The translations under genes were made by a program, and so were the position numbers. A stretch of 64,000 bases of DNA from Flavobacteriaceae bacterium (GTDB lineage Bacteria > Bacteroidota > Bacteroidia > Flavobacteriales > Flavobacteriaceae). Each line of letters opens with the position of its first letter. Within the stretch, counting starts at the first letter, position 1. Of this stretch, positions 1 through 8,894 are shown in pieces. The stretch is from assembly GCA_947453195.1 (NCBI GenBank), contig CANGFO010000005.1, forward strand, positions 1 to 64,000, given 5' to 3'. Below the pieces are notes generated by a model, which was given only the letters and a program-made list of their open reading frames with translations, was not told the origin of the DNA and did not search any database.

Positions 1-1440
1 AATTTCTGTATATAGTGATGCGTATACAACCAATGTTGGAACTAATTACAACCCATTCTGGGGACAATCTGGTTCAGTGAATACAACTTACAGCCCAACT
101 GGTTCTGGAAGTAATTATGCAATGGCATATACAAACTTCAATTATCAAGGTACTGAAACTAGTACTCAAAATGCTGCTTCAATGGACTATGTTCACATTG
201 ATGTTTGGACTGCTAATGCTACGGTATTAAAATTCTCTCCAATTAACAATGGTACTGGTGCTGCTGAATTTTTGGTTAATGTACCATTAGTAAATGCTGG
301 ATGGAGTAGTGTTGATTTGCCTAAAAGTGCCTTTGTAGGTATGAATTGGGATTCCATTATCCAAATTAAATTTGATTGTCAAGCTGGAGTTTCACCTTCT
401 ACTATTTATTTGGATAACATCTATTTCTGGAAAACTTCTTCGCTTCCATTAACTGCACCAAATACAAATGCTCCAACACCTACTCATGCTTCTGCAGATG
501 TAATTTCTGTATATAGTGATGCGTATACAACCAATGTTGGAACTAATTACAACCCATTCTGGGGACAATCTGGTTCAGTGAATACAACTTACAGCCCAAC
601 TGGTTCTGGAAGTAATTATGCAATGGCATATACTAACTTCAATTATCAAGGTACTGAAACTAGTACTCAAAATGCTGCTTCAATGGACTATGTTCACATT
701 GATGTTTGGACTGCTAATGCTACAGTTTTAAAATTTTCACCTATTAACAATGGAACTGGAGCTGCTGAATATCTTGTAGATGTACCACTTGTTACTGGTG
801 GATGGAGTAGTGTTGATTTACCAAAAAGTGCCTTTGTAGGTATGAACTGGGATTCTATTATTCAAATTAAATTTGATGGTCAAGCAGGAGTTTCTCCTTC
901 CACCATTTATTTAGATAACATTTATTTCTGGAAAACTGCTTCACTTCCATTAACTGCACCGATCACTAATGCACCAACACCAACTCACGCTCAAGTAGAT
1001 GTAATTTCTATTTATAGTGATGCATACACTAATATAGCTACTGATTATAATCCAAACTGGGGACAATCAGGTTCTGTAAATACAACTTACAGCCCAACGG
1101 GTTCTGGAAGTAATTATGCTTTGGCCTATACTAACTTCAATTATCAAGGTACTTATATGCCGCAAACCAATGCGGTAAATATGGAGTACTTACATATTGA
1201 TATTTGGACTTCAACTGCAACTTCTGTTAAAGTGTCTCCAATTAATAATGGTACTGGTGTTGGAGAATACTTAGTAAATATCCCATTAGTAAATAGCGGA
1301 TGGAGTAGTGTGGATATCCCAAAAAGTGACTTTGTTGGAATGACATGGGATTCCGTATTTCAATTAAAATTAGACGGACAATCAGGTGTTTCTCCTTCTA
1401 CAATTTATTTAGATAATATCTATTTCTGGAAAACGGCTGC
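1..1440 (+). repeat. Three in-frame 501-bp direct repeats
   Basis: Copies start at about 1 (incomplete), 502 and 1003, with an exact 501-bp period. Copies 1 and 2 differ at only one base (near position 143) over their first 220 or so bases and then diverge markedly. Copy 3 is more diverged throughout. The repeats encode the carbohydrate-binding-like modules of the partial CDS. Confidence 0.95.
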
Positions 1441-2476
1441 ACCAACTGGAACCCCAACAATTGGAAACTTTATTGTTCCAGCTAAAAATACTGGTGATGC
1501 ACCATTTGTATTAACAGATCCAACAAGTAATAGTTCAGGTGCTTTTTCTTATTCAAGTAGCAATTTAGCTGTAGCAACTATTTCTGGAAACGTGGTAACG
1601 GTTGTAGGTCCTGGGGTATCTATTATTACAGCAACACAAGCGGCGGCTGCTCCTTATATTTCAGGAAGTGTTACTGCAAACTTAGTGGTTACTCAGGTGC
1701 CTTTAGTAGCTGCACCAACACCACCAGCAAGAAACTCTTGGGATGTTATATCTTTATTCAGTAATGCTTATTCTGATATTACTATTTCTGACTGGGCTGC
1801 TGGTTTAGGATGGGGAGGATTAGCACCAATTACTGATCTTCAAATTGCAGGAAATGATACTAAGAAAATTGCTTTTGGTAATTTTATTGGAGTTGATTTT
1901 GGAGCAGGTCATCATATTGATGCTACGAATATGACAGATTTCCATATGGATTTTTGGATTCCTAGTGCAACTGATTTAGTTGGAAAAGTATTGAATCCTA
2001 AATTCTCAGCTTGGACTTCAGATACTTCTGGAGAAACTTCTAGTTTCTTATTAACTTACCTTCCTTCAGTAAATGGAACTTGGGCTTCAATTGACGCACC
2101 AATATCTACATTCACTTCAGGTAACAGTAATCCAAATATTAGAAATAACGTTGCTCAATTTTTAGTTTCATCTAATTTAGGAACTATTTATGTAGATAAT
2201 ATCTATTTATACAGAGCACCTACTGCTACTACGGATACATTCAATACTTCTAATGTGAGATTATATCCTAATCCAACTTCAACTAGTTTAACTATTGAGG
2301 CTAAGGAAGCTATCGAAAGTATTGCAATCTATAATGTTTTAGGTCAACAAGTTATTAGTAAAAATCCAATGTCAAATACGATGACTATGGATGTTTCTAA
2401 TCTTGAAAATGGGCTTTATTTTGTAAATAGCACAATAGATGGTAAAACATCAACAACAAAATTCATTAAAAATTAA
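1..2476 (+). CDS. T9SS-secreted protein with tandem carbohydrate-binding-like repeats (5' end outside window)
   Basis: The reading frame is open from base 2, and the track start at 77 is an internal GTG, so the gene begins upstream of the window. Three copies of a 167-residue beta-rich module (VISxYSDAYT...W...STIYLDNIYFWKT) recur every 501 bp. They are followed by a bacterial Ig-like (BIG2-type) stretch at about 1445-1700, a fourth diverged copy at about 1735-2220, and a C-terminal T9SS type A sorting domain (LYPNPTSTSLTIEA... ending in KFIKN). The module ends in a DNIYFW strand typical of jelly-roll carbohydrate-binding modules, and the same module occurs in the lipoprotein at 8895. I infer a secreted or surface glycan-binding protein of the beta-glucan locus. 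No catalytic domain is visible in the part present. A catalytic domain could lie upstream. Confidence 0.75.
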   Translation, partial: ISVYSDAYTTNVGTNYNPFWGQSGSVNTTYSPTGSGSNYAMAYTNFNYQGTETSTQNAASMDYVHIDVWTANATVLKFSPINNGTGAAEFLVNVPLVNAGWSSVDLPKSAFVGMNWDSIIQIKFDCQAGVSPSTIYLDNIYFWKTSSLPLTAPNTNAPTPTHASADVISVYSDAYTTNVGTNYNPFWGQSGSVNTTYSPTGSGSNYAMAYTNFNYQGTETSTQNAASMDYVHIDVWTANATVLKFSPINNGTGAAEYLVDVPLVTGGWSSVDLPKSAFVGMNWDSIIQIKFDGQAGVSPSTIYLDNIYFWKTASLPLTAPITNAPTPTHAQVDVISIYSDAYTNIATDYNPNWGQSGSVNTTYSPTGSGSNYALAYTNFNYQGTYMPQTNAVNMEYLHIDIWTSTATSVKVSPINNGTGVGEYLVNIPLVNSGWSSVDIPKSDFVGMTWDSVFQLKLDGQSGVSPSTIYLDNIYFWKTAAPTGTPTIGNFIVPAKNTGDAPFVLTDPTSNSSGAFSYSSSNLAVATISGNVVTVVGPGVSIITATQAAAAPYISGSVTANLVVTQVPLVAAPTPPARNSWDVISLFSNAYSDITISDWAAGLGWGGLAPITDLQIAGNDTKKIAFGNFIGVDFGAGHHIDATNMTDFHMDFWIPSATDLVGKVLNPKFSAWTSDTSGETSSFLLTYLPSVNGTWASIDAPISTFTSGNSNPNIRNNVAQFLVSSNLGTIYVDNIYLYRAPTATTDTFNTSNVRLYPNPTSTSLTIEAKEAIESIAIYNVLGQQVISKNPMSNTMTMDVSNLENGLYFVNSTIDGKTSTTKFIKN

Positions 2477-2500
2477 GTTAAGTTAAGTTTTTGTTATTTA

Positions 2501-2531
2501 AAGCACGTTATTTTATAACGTGCTTTTTTTT
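2501..2531 (+). terminator. Rho-independent terminator
   Basis: An 11-bp stem AAGCACGTTAT / ATAACGTGCTT with a TTT loop is followed by a run of T. It lies 25 bases after the stop of the repeat protein and separates it from the regulator gene. Confidence 0.85.
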
Positions 2532-2540
2532 GTTTTACTA

Positions 2541-2570
2541 TTTGATATTTGTCAATATTGTATATCTTTA
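2541..2570 (+). promoter_or_regulatory. Candidate Bacteroidota promoter of the regulator gene
   Basis: TTTG at 2541-2544 is followed after 18 bases by TATCTTTA (7 of 8 to TAnnTTTG). The start codon is 33 bases downstream. Confidence 0.4.
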
Positions 2571-2602
2571 GTGCTGATAAATTTTAAATAATAAACAAAA
2601 AA

Positions 2603-5422
2603 ATGCCCAAAATATTTTGTTTTAGAAAAGTATCCTTTCTTATTTTATTAATTTCATTTTTTGGATTTTCGCAAGAATTACCCCCAATTGTAAAATTCAA
2701 TCCGGTAACTTATAATGCCGGAAATCAAAACTGGATGGTTTCTCAAGATAAAAACCACCTCCTTTATTTTGCAAATAATGAAGGCTTATTAGAATATAAT
2801 GGTACTTCTTGGACTCTATATAAATCTCCAAATGAAACAATCATTAGATCTGTAAAAGCAATTGATGATTTGTTATATACTGGAAGTTACATGGAATTTG
2901 GGTATTGGAAAAGAGGCTCTAATGGAAGATTGAGTTATGTTTCATTAAGCAAGAGCATTAAAAATAAAATTATCGATGACGAACAATTTTGGAATATTGT
3001 AAACTTTGACAAATATGTTATTTTCCAATCCTTAAATAGAATTTATATTTATGATTTGGAGGCTAAAAAATTTAATATAATTACTCCAAAAAATAGTATC
3101 ACTAAGGTATTTAAAACCGAAAATGCAATTTATTTTCAAGTTTTTAATGAAGGATTGTTTGAAATCGAAAATGGTAGAAGCAAATTGGTTTCTAATGATA
3201 TTGCTTTTAAGAATAATAAAATTGTAAATGTATTTTCAGAAATAAACGGATTAATTATTCATACTCAAACTAATGGTTTTTATAAATTAACTAATTCTGT
3301 TGTTTCAAAATATAATACTTCTGCTGATTCCGAATTAATTCATGCGAGTAGTTACAGTAGTTGCCAATTACGAAATGGAAATTTTGCAATAGGTACAATT
3401 TCAGATGGAATTTATATTGTTTCAAAATCAGGAAAGCTAGATTATCATATTTCGCAAACCAATGGTTTGAGCAATAATACGGTTCTTTCATTATTTGAAG
3501 ATTACGATAAAAATTTATGGATTGGCCTTGATAATGGAATAAATTGTATCAATCTTCAATCTCCAATTAAAAGTTTTTTAGATGAATCAGGTAAATTAGG
3601 AACAGTATACGCCTCTGTTTTATATCAGGGTATTCTTTATGTAGGGACTAATCAGGGATTGTTTTATAAGTCAAATAATAGTTCTGATACCTTCCAGCTT
3701 GTGAGTGGTACAAAAGGTCAGGTTTGGTCTTTATTTGTATATCAAGGAACACTTTTTTGCGGCCACGATTCGGGTACTTTTGTTATAAATGGCGCTGCAG
3801 CCAAATGTATTTTTAATCAATCTGGAACTTGGAAGTTTCAAAGCATTTCAAATACTAATTTATTGCTTCAAGGAAATTATTATGGAATTTCAGTTTTGCA
3901 AAAAACCAATAATCAATGGGTTTTTAGGAATAAAATTACTGGCTTTGATTACTCATCAAAATACTTTGAATTAAATTCAAAAAATGAAATTTATGTGAGC
4001 CATGAGTACAAAGGAATATTTAAGTTTACTATAGGAAAAGACTTTTCTAAAGCTTTTAAAGTAGTAAAATTAACAGCCCCAACAAAAGGTAAAAACGCAA
4101 GTTTGATTAAATATAATAACGCAATATATTATGCTTATAAAGAGGGCGTTTTCAAGTTAAATGATTCTAAAAATGTTTTTGAAAAAGATGTCATATTAAG
4201 TAAAGTATTTACAAATGACGAGTTTACTTCGGGTAAAATGATTGTAGATCAATCAAATAAAATATGGTTCTTTTCTAAGCATTACATCTATTATTTTTAT
4301 AGAAATAAATTCAACTATGAACTGAAGCAAAACGCTATTCCTATTCCTTCTAAGTTTACTAATGCACTAACGGGGTATGAGAATATTACTCAACTTAACG
4401 ATTATAGTTATTTAATTGGAACAACAGATGGATATAATACCATAAACATCAATGACCTTAGTTTTAAAAATTATAAGGTTTTTATTTCTTCAGTTAGTGT
4501 CAATAAACTAAATGAAAAATCGAGTTACTTTTCTATTAATGATGAAGTTGAGTTAAAGCATGATGAAAACAATATCACAATTAACTTTTCGGTAGCACAA
4601 TTTAATAAATATATAGCTGCTGAATACCAATACAAATTAGAAGGTTTTCAAGATAATTGGAGCCAATGGAGTAATAAACCATCGGTTAATTTCAAAAATT
4701 TATCATCAGGGGAATATAAATTCGTTGTTAGATCAAAAATTGCAAATACCACTTTAGAAAACACTGCTGTTTATAATTTTACAATATTAAAACCTTGGTA
4801 TTTTACAAATTTAGCGCTGTTTGTTTATTTAATAGGATTGATATATCTCGGCTATTGGATTAATAAAAGATATCAAAATTACTACCACCAGCAAAGAGCA
4901 AAACTTATTGAAGAAAACAATTTACTTTTAGAAATAAAAGAATTAGAAAACGAGCAACAATTAATGAAGCTTCGCAATGATCAATTGTCTATGGATGTTG
5001 ACGCCAAGAACAAAGAGTTGGCCGTTTCTACAATGAGTCTTATTAAAAAAGATGAACTTCTCTCGCTTATTAAAGAAGACTTGAAGAAAACAGCCGATGA
5101 AGAAAATAAAAACACTAGCATAAAATCGGTGATTACTACAATCACAAAAAACATAAATAACGAAGATTCCTGGAATGTTTTTAAAGATGCCTTTGATACT
5201 GTAGATAAAGACTTTTTGAAAAAACTTAAAAGCATGCATCAATCACTTACTCCTAATGATCTGAGACTTTGTGCCTATTTAAGATTGAATCTTTCTTCTA
5301 AAGAAATAGCACCTTTACTTAATATTTCTGTTCGAAGTGTAGAGATAAAGCGATATCGTTTGCGTAAAAAGATGAATTTGAGCCACGAAAACGGTTTAGC
5401 TGAGTATATTTTGTCTATTTAA
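2603..5422 (+). CDS. SusR-like membrane one-component regulator (beta-propeller, triple-tyrosine domain, LuxR-type HTH)
   Basis: A 939-residue sensor-regulator. A signal peptide (to about residue 24) leads into a periplasmic two-component-regulator-type propeller, with Reg_prop motifs such as NTVLSLFEDYDKNLWIGLDNG near residues 293-313. Next come a Y_Y_Y domain at about 670-722, one membrane helix at about 735-755 (PWYFTNLALFVYLIGLIYLGYW), a coiled coil at about 765-820, and a C-terminal helix-turn-helix at about 880-930 (LSSKEIAPLLNISVRSVEIKRYRLRKKM). No histidine-kinase or receiver domain is present, so binding of an oligosaccharide in the periplasm would be passed directly to a membrane-tethered DNA-binding domain. 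Its place inside the glycan locus suggests it induces these genes in response to beta-glucan fragments. Ligand and targets are inferred. Confidence 0.85.
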   Translation: MPKIFCFRKVSFLILLISFFGFSQELPPIVKFNPVTYNAGNQNWMVSQDKNHLLYFANNEGLLEYNGTSWTLYKSPNETIIRSVKAIDDLLYTGSYMEFGYWKRGSNGRLSYVSLSKSIKNKIIDDEQFWNIVNFDKYVIFQSLNRIYIYDLEAKKFNIITPKNSITKVFKTENAIYFQVFNEGLFEIENGRSKLVSNDIAFKNNKIVNVFSEINGLIIHTQTNGFYKLTNSVVSKYNTSADSELIHASSYSSCQLRNGNFAIGTISDGIYIVSKSGKLDYHISQTNGLSNNTVLSLFEDYDKNLWIGLDNGINCINLQSPIKSFLDESGKLGTVYASVLYQGILYVGTNQGLFYKSNNSSDTFQLVSGTKGQVWSLFVYQGTLFCGHDSGTFVINGAAAKCIFNQSGTWKFQSISNTNLLLQGNYYGISVLQKTNNQWVFRNKITGFDYSSKYFELNSKNEIYVSHEYKGIFKFTIGKDFSKAFKVVKLTAPTKGKNASLIKYNNAIYYAYKEGVFKLNDSKNVFEKDVILSKVFTNDEFTSGKMIVDQSNKIWFFSKHYIYYFYRNKFNYELKQNAIPIPSKFTNALTGYENITQLNDYSYLIGTTDGYNTININDLSFKNYKVFISSVSVNKLNEKSSYFSINDEVELKHDENNITINFSVAQFNKYIAAEYQYKLEGFQDNWSQWSNKPSVNFKNLSSGEYKFVVRSKIANTTLENTAVYNFTILKPWYFTNLALFVYLIGLIYLGYWINKRYQNYYHQQRAKLIEENNLLLEIKELENEQQLMKLRNDQLSMDVDAKNKELAVSTMSLIKKDELLSLIKEDLKKTADEENKNTSIKSVITTITKNINNEDSWNVFKDAFDTVDKDFLKKLKSMHQSLTPNDLRLCAYLRLNLSSKEIAPLLNISVRSVEIKRYRLRKKMNLSHENGLAEYILSI

Positions 5423-5749
5423 ATGGTTGCTTTTTATAGGTTTATACCTATACATAAGTACATCATTTTACATGTTTATTTTTGATAAATTAGTTTGTAT
5501 GCTCAGAGTATTTATTTGTAATTGCTTAAAAATCAATTATATAAATCGAATTTACTTCTGTAATGTTGTATAGTGTCTTTTGTATGAATTTTGTTGTATT
5601 TATTTTTACAAATATTAGCAGGATATAAAATACTTTTATACTAATTTTAAAAATTAATTATTGATTTTAATCAAAAGAATTATTCTTAAAAAAATTAATA
5701 ACCAAACCTAAATTATTTGAACATCAAACAACAAATTAAGCCTAGCCTT
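5423..5749. other. 327-bp AT-rich intergenic region upstream of the glycosidase-barrel gene
   Basis: This gap holds the inverted repeat at 5435-5452 and an exact -7 element TATTTTTG at 5477-5484, without a convincing -33 TTTG at the usual distance. The rest is AT-rich with no ORF of note. It probably carries the promoter and control sites of the downstream glycan-degrading operon. Confidence 0.5.
5435..5452. promoter_or_regulatory. Inverted repeat, possible operator
   Basis: TATAGGT-TTAT-ACCTATA has perfect 7-bp arms and begins 13 bases after the regulator's stop codon. No T-run follows, so it is unlikely to be an intrinsic terminator. It could be a binding site for the neighbouring regulator. 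Confidence 0.35.
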
Positions 5750-8700
5750 ATGAAAAAAATTATTTTTTTACTTACGCTTTTTATTTACTCCTCTGCTATT
5801 TATTCTCAAGCAGATAGAGTAGAGGTAGAAAAGAGTAATTCAGGATTTAAATTGAAAGTCAACGGAAATGACTTTATTATTAATGGAATGAATTGGGATT
5901 ATTACCCAATTGGAACTAACTATTCTTATAGTTTGTGGAAACAATCTGATGAAGTAATCAAGGCAGCCTTAGATACTGAGATGGGCTTGTTGAAAAATAT
6001 GGGAGTTAATACCATTAGACAATATACCGGAATTCAGCCTAAATGGATTACATATATCTATCAAAAATATGGAATATATACCGTAATAAATCATTCTTTT
6101 GGTAGATACGGACTGACCTTAAATGGAACCTGGGTTCCTAATACAGATTATTCCAATTCGCTTACTCAAGAAATGTTGCTTAAAGAAACTAAAGAGTTGG
6201 TGGCGGAATATAAAAACACTCCTGGGTTGTTATTGTTTCTTTTAGGAAATGAAAACAATTATGGTTTGTTTTGGGATGGAGCAGAATCTGAAAATATTCC
6301 GATGGAAGATAGAAAATCTACGGTAAGAGCTAAAGTAATGTATAAATTATTTAATGATGCAGCTCTAGGAATGAAAAAAATAGATACGACTCACCCAATA
6401 GCTATTTGTAATGGTGACTTACTGTTTTTAGATATTATTGCTAAAGAATGTAAAGACATCGATGTAATTGGAACAAACATGTACCGTGGTGTTTCATTTA
6501 CAGATGCTTTTCAAAAAGTGAAAGAAAAAATCGACAGACCATTAATGTTTACTGAGTTTGGAGCCGATTCATTTAATACTATCGACAATGCTGAAGATCA
6601 AAAATCACAAGCGTATTATTTAGTAAATAACTGGAAAGAAATTTATGAAAATGCTGCCGGAATGGGTAAAACAGGAATTTCTATTGGAGGGTTTACCTTT
6701 CAATTTAGCGATGGATGGTGGAAATTCGGACAAACAAAGAACCTAGATATTCACGATAACAATGCATCATGGTCTAATGGGGGGTATCAATCGGATTTTC
6801 AAAATGGGGAAAACAACATGAATGAAGAATGGTTTGGTATATGTGCAAAAGGACCAACTAATTCAAGAGGATTATATAATTTATATCCACGTGCTGCTTA
6901 TTATGCATTAAAAGAAGCCCACAATATTAATCCATACGAAATTGGAACAACTGCCGAAAGCATTGAAAAATATTTTGGTAAAATCCAATTAATGGATGCA
7001 GTATTAAAAGCAAGAGGAGACAAAGCGGCATTAGGTTCAAACGATACCGATATGTTAAAAGTGAGCAACCTAAGAGCTGAGTTTACAACATTCAATACTG
7101 GAGGAAGTTTAATTACAACTCCAAAAACGGCAGATCCAACTTCAACATCTTATCCTAATAAATTAGGTTTTGATCACATGCAATCCTACTATGTAGGTGT
7201 AGAAGGTAATCCAGCACCAAACATGAAAGCCAATGTAAATGTAAATATATTGGGTCATGTTGCAGAAAATCCAATAAATGAAATTTTCTACGAAAACAGA
7301 GGTAGAACTCAAAATGTAAAAATTGAAAACGGAGTAGTTACTCAAAGTGATGTTAATCGAGTTCAAATTTATAACGCATCCTACACATGGAACGAAAAAT
7401 ATTTTGATTTAAAAGGTTTTTATAGAACTGGTCATTACCATTGGGGATATGAAGGCGATTTCTTTGGGTTGTATCCAGAAGCAAATTACGGTCCAAATTT
7501 AGACCTATATAATGGAGAAACATCTGGTTTTGAATTTGAAGGAAAAAAAGGAATAGAAGGTCTTAAAGGTGCATTTGGTCCTCAATTATGGTGGGGAGCC
7601 AACCCAGCTTATTTATTGAAGTACAGTAGAAAAATTGGAAAAATAGATGCCACTGCGGTGTATCATGAAGATATTGCAGATGCTAATGCAGCAACAACTT
7701 CAATCGCTATACCACTACCTAAAACAAGAAGAGCGACTGTTTATTTTAAATCAAAAATTGGTAATTTAGGTTTAGAAGTTGGAGGTATTTGGGCAGGTCA
7801 ACCATTAAACGGAAGAGTTTTTCAATATGCAAAAGAATTGGACGGGGTTTACACTACGTATGATGATAAAATAACAGGAAAAGACAATTGGGGAGGTAAA
7901 GCAAAAATTACCTATAGAAACGGTCGTTTTAATATGTACACCCAAGGGGCTATTATGGGACTTGTTGCCAACGGTGGTGCAGATAACACAAAAACATTCA
8001 CAGGTTGGAAACTTAAAGATAGCGGAAGCGGAAATCAAACCAACTTCTTAGCTGGATTTACTTACAATATTGGAAACCTACAAATTGCACCAAACTTTTT
8101 ATGGCAAAAACCATTAGTTGGTGCTATGCCAAATGATATTAATGCGCCAGGAAGACTAAGAAACATTCAATCGGATCCATTCGTTGTTAGATCAAATCGC
8201 GAAACATTAGGAGGTGAGTTATTACTTACTTACGATCCAACGCCAGCAACTTGGTATTACGAATGGGATAATGATGTTGCAGAAGATGCAAAATTTGCCA
8301 TCAATGCTGATTTTGTTTTCCGTCATTTGCCAACCACTCAAGATGCTGCTATTGGTTTCTTAGTAAATCGTACCGCATTTGCTTTTCCAAATTCAACACC
8401 AGCGCACGATTTATGGGAAGTAAATTCAAGAATTGTATCCAAATTAACTCCCGATTTAGGCTTTATTACCAATATTTATTTTGGTAATACACAAGCAAAC
8501 GGAAGTAATTCAAGACTTATTGAAAGAATTGGTGGTGACGTTCGATTAATTTACAGAAAAGTAAAAGTAGTTACCTCGCTTAAATTGAATGACTGGGGAC
8601 CATATGATTACCACCGTGATTTTAACTTAACCTATCCTACACAGTTTTCATTAGATTTATCTACTTCTGTAGGAAAACCAAATTGGTTTATATTACCAAA

Positions 8701-8875
8701 TACTAAAATTGGAATCATGGGAACTTGGAGATCTTTAGATCAATATTCACCACGATTTTCACCAAATCAAACGGCAACATTATATGCAACACAGCCTATT
8801 ATAAGTCCAGTTGGATTTAATAACGGTTCAGAATGGGAAATTAGAACTTACGTTCATATCAACATCGGAAAATAA
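5750..8875 (+). CDS. Glycosidase TIM-barrel domain (GH2-C/clan A-like) fused to an outer-membrane beta-barrel-like domain
   Basis: I start at ATG 5750 because it opens a clean signal peptide (MKKIIFLLTLFIYSSAIYSQ). The track start at 5717 only adds a hydrophilic stretch. Residues of about 25-400 look like a clan-A glycosidase TIM barrel: FIINGMNWDYYPIG, then LLFLLGNENNYG with acid/base candidate E168, then LMFTEFGADS with nucleophile candidate E269. The remaining 600 or so residues are rich in alternating aromatic strands and turns (FDLKGFYRTGHYHWGYEGDF, WEIRTYVHINIGK at the C-terminus), like a porin or OMP barrel. The architecture suggests a glycosidase anchored at the outer membrane through its own barrel. 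It sits between the regulator and the glycan-binding lipoprotein, so a beta-glucan substrate is inferred. The exact GH family and the linkage cleaved are not established by what I can see. Confidence 0.65.
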   Translation: MKKIIFLLTLFIYSSAIYSQADRVEVEKSNSGFKLKVNGNDFIINGMNWDYYPIGTNYSYSLWKQSDEVIKAALDTEMGLLKNMGVNTIRQYTGIQPKWITYIYQKYGIYTVINHSFGRYGLTLNGTWVPNTDYSNSLTQEMLLKETKELVAEYKNTPGLLLFLLGNENNYGLFWDGAESENIPMEDRKSTVRAKVMYKLFNDAALGMKKIDTTHPIAICNGDLLFLDIIAKECKDIDVIGTNMYRGVSFTDAFQKVKEKIDRPLMFTEFGADSFNTIDNAEDQKSQAYYLVNNWKEIYENAAGMGKTGISIGGFTFQFSDGWWKFGQTKNLDIHDNNASWSNGGYQSDFQNGENNMNEEWFGICAKGPTNSRGLYNLYPRAAYYALKEAHNINPYEIGTTAESIEKYFGKIQLMDAVLKARGDKAALGSNDTDMLKVSNLRAEFTTFNTGGSLITTPKTADPTSTSYPNKLGFDHMQSYYVGVEGNPAPNMKANVNVNILGHVAENPINEIFYENRGRTQNVKIENGVVTQSDVNRVQIYNASYTWNEKYFDLKGFYRTGHYHWGYEGDFFGLYPEANYGPNLDLYNGETSGFEFEGKKGIEGLKGAFGPQLWWGANPAYLLKYSRKIGKIDATAVYHEDIADANAATTSIAIPLPKTRRATVYFKSKIGNLGLEVGGIWAGQPLNGRVFQYAKELDGVYTTYDDKITGKDNWGGKAKITYRNGRFNMYTQGAIMGLVANGGADNTKTFTGWKLKDSGSGNQTNFLAGFTYNIGNLQIAPNFLWQKPLVGAMPNDINAPGRLRNIQSDPFVVRSNRETLGGELLLTYDPTPATWYYEWDNDVAEDAKFAINADFVFRHLPTTQDAAIGFLVNRTAFAFPNSTPAHDLWEVNSRIVSKLTPDLGFITNIYFGNTQANGSNSRLIERIGGDVRLIYRKVKVVTSLKLNDWGPYDYHRDFNLTYPTQFSLDLSTSVGKPNWFILPNTKIGIMGTWRSLDQYSPRFSPNQTATLYATQPIISPVGFNNGSEWEIRTYVHINIGK

Positions 8876-8894
8876 TTATTTAATAAAAGATAAT

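Noticed and set aside
77-79. Start of the first gene as listed in the ORF track
   Set aside because: It is a GTG inside a repeat; the same frame is open from base 2, and the corresponding position in copies 2 and 3 is mid-module.
1-1440. Regular direct repeats as a possible CRISPR array or non-coding satellite
   Set aside because: The 501-bp unit is an exact multiple of three, stays in one open frame and encodes a protein module.
4961-5242. Two minus-strand ORFs inside the regulator gene
   Set aside because: They are reverse-frame shadows of the coiled-coil region, without recognisable protein features.
8811-8894. N-terminal extension of the glycan-binding lipoprotein
   Set aside because: It overlaps the upstream gene's end in another frame and would remove the lipoprotein signal; ATG 8895 fits better.
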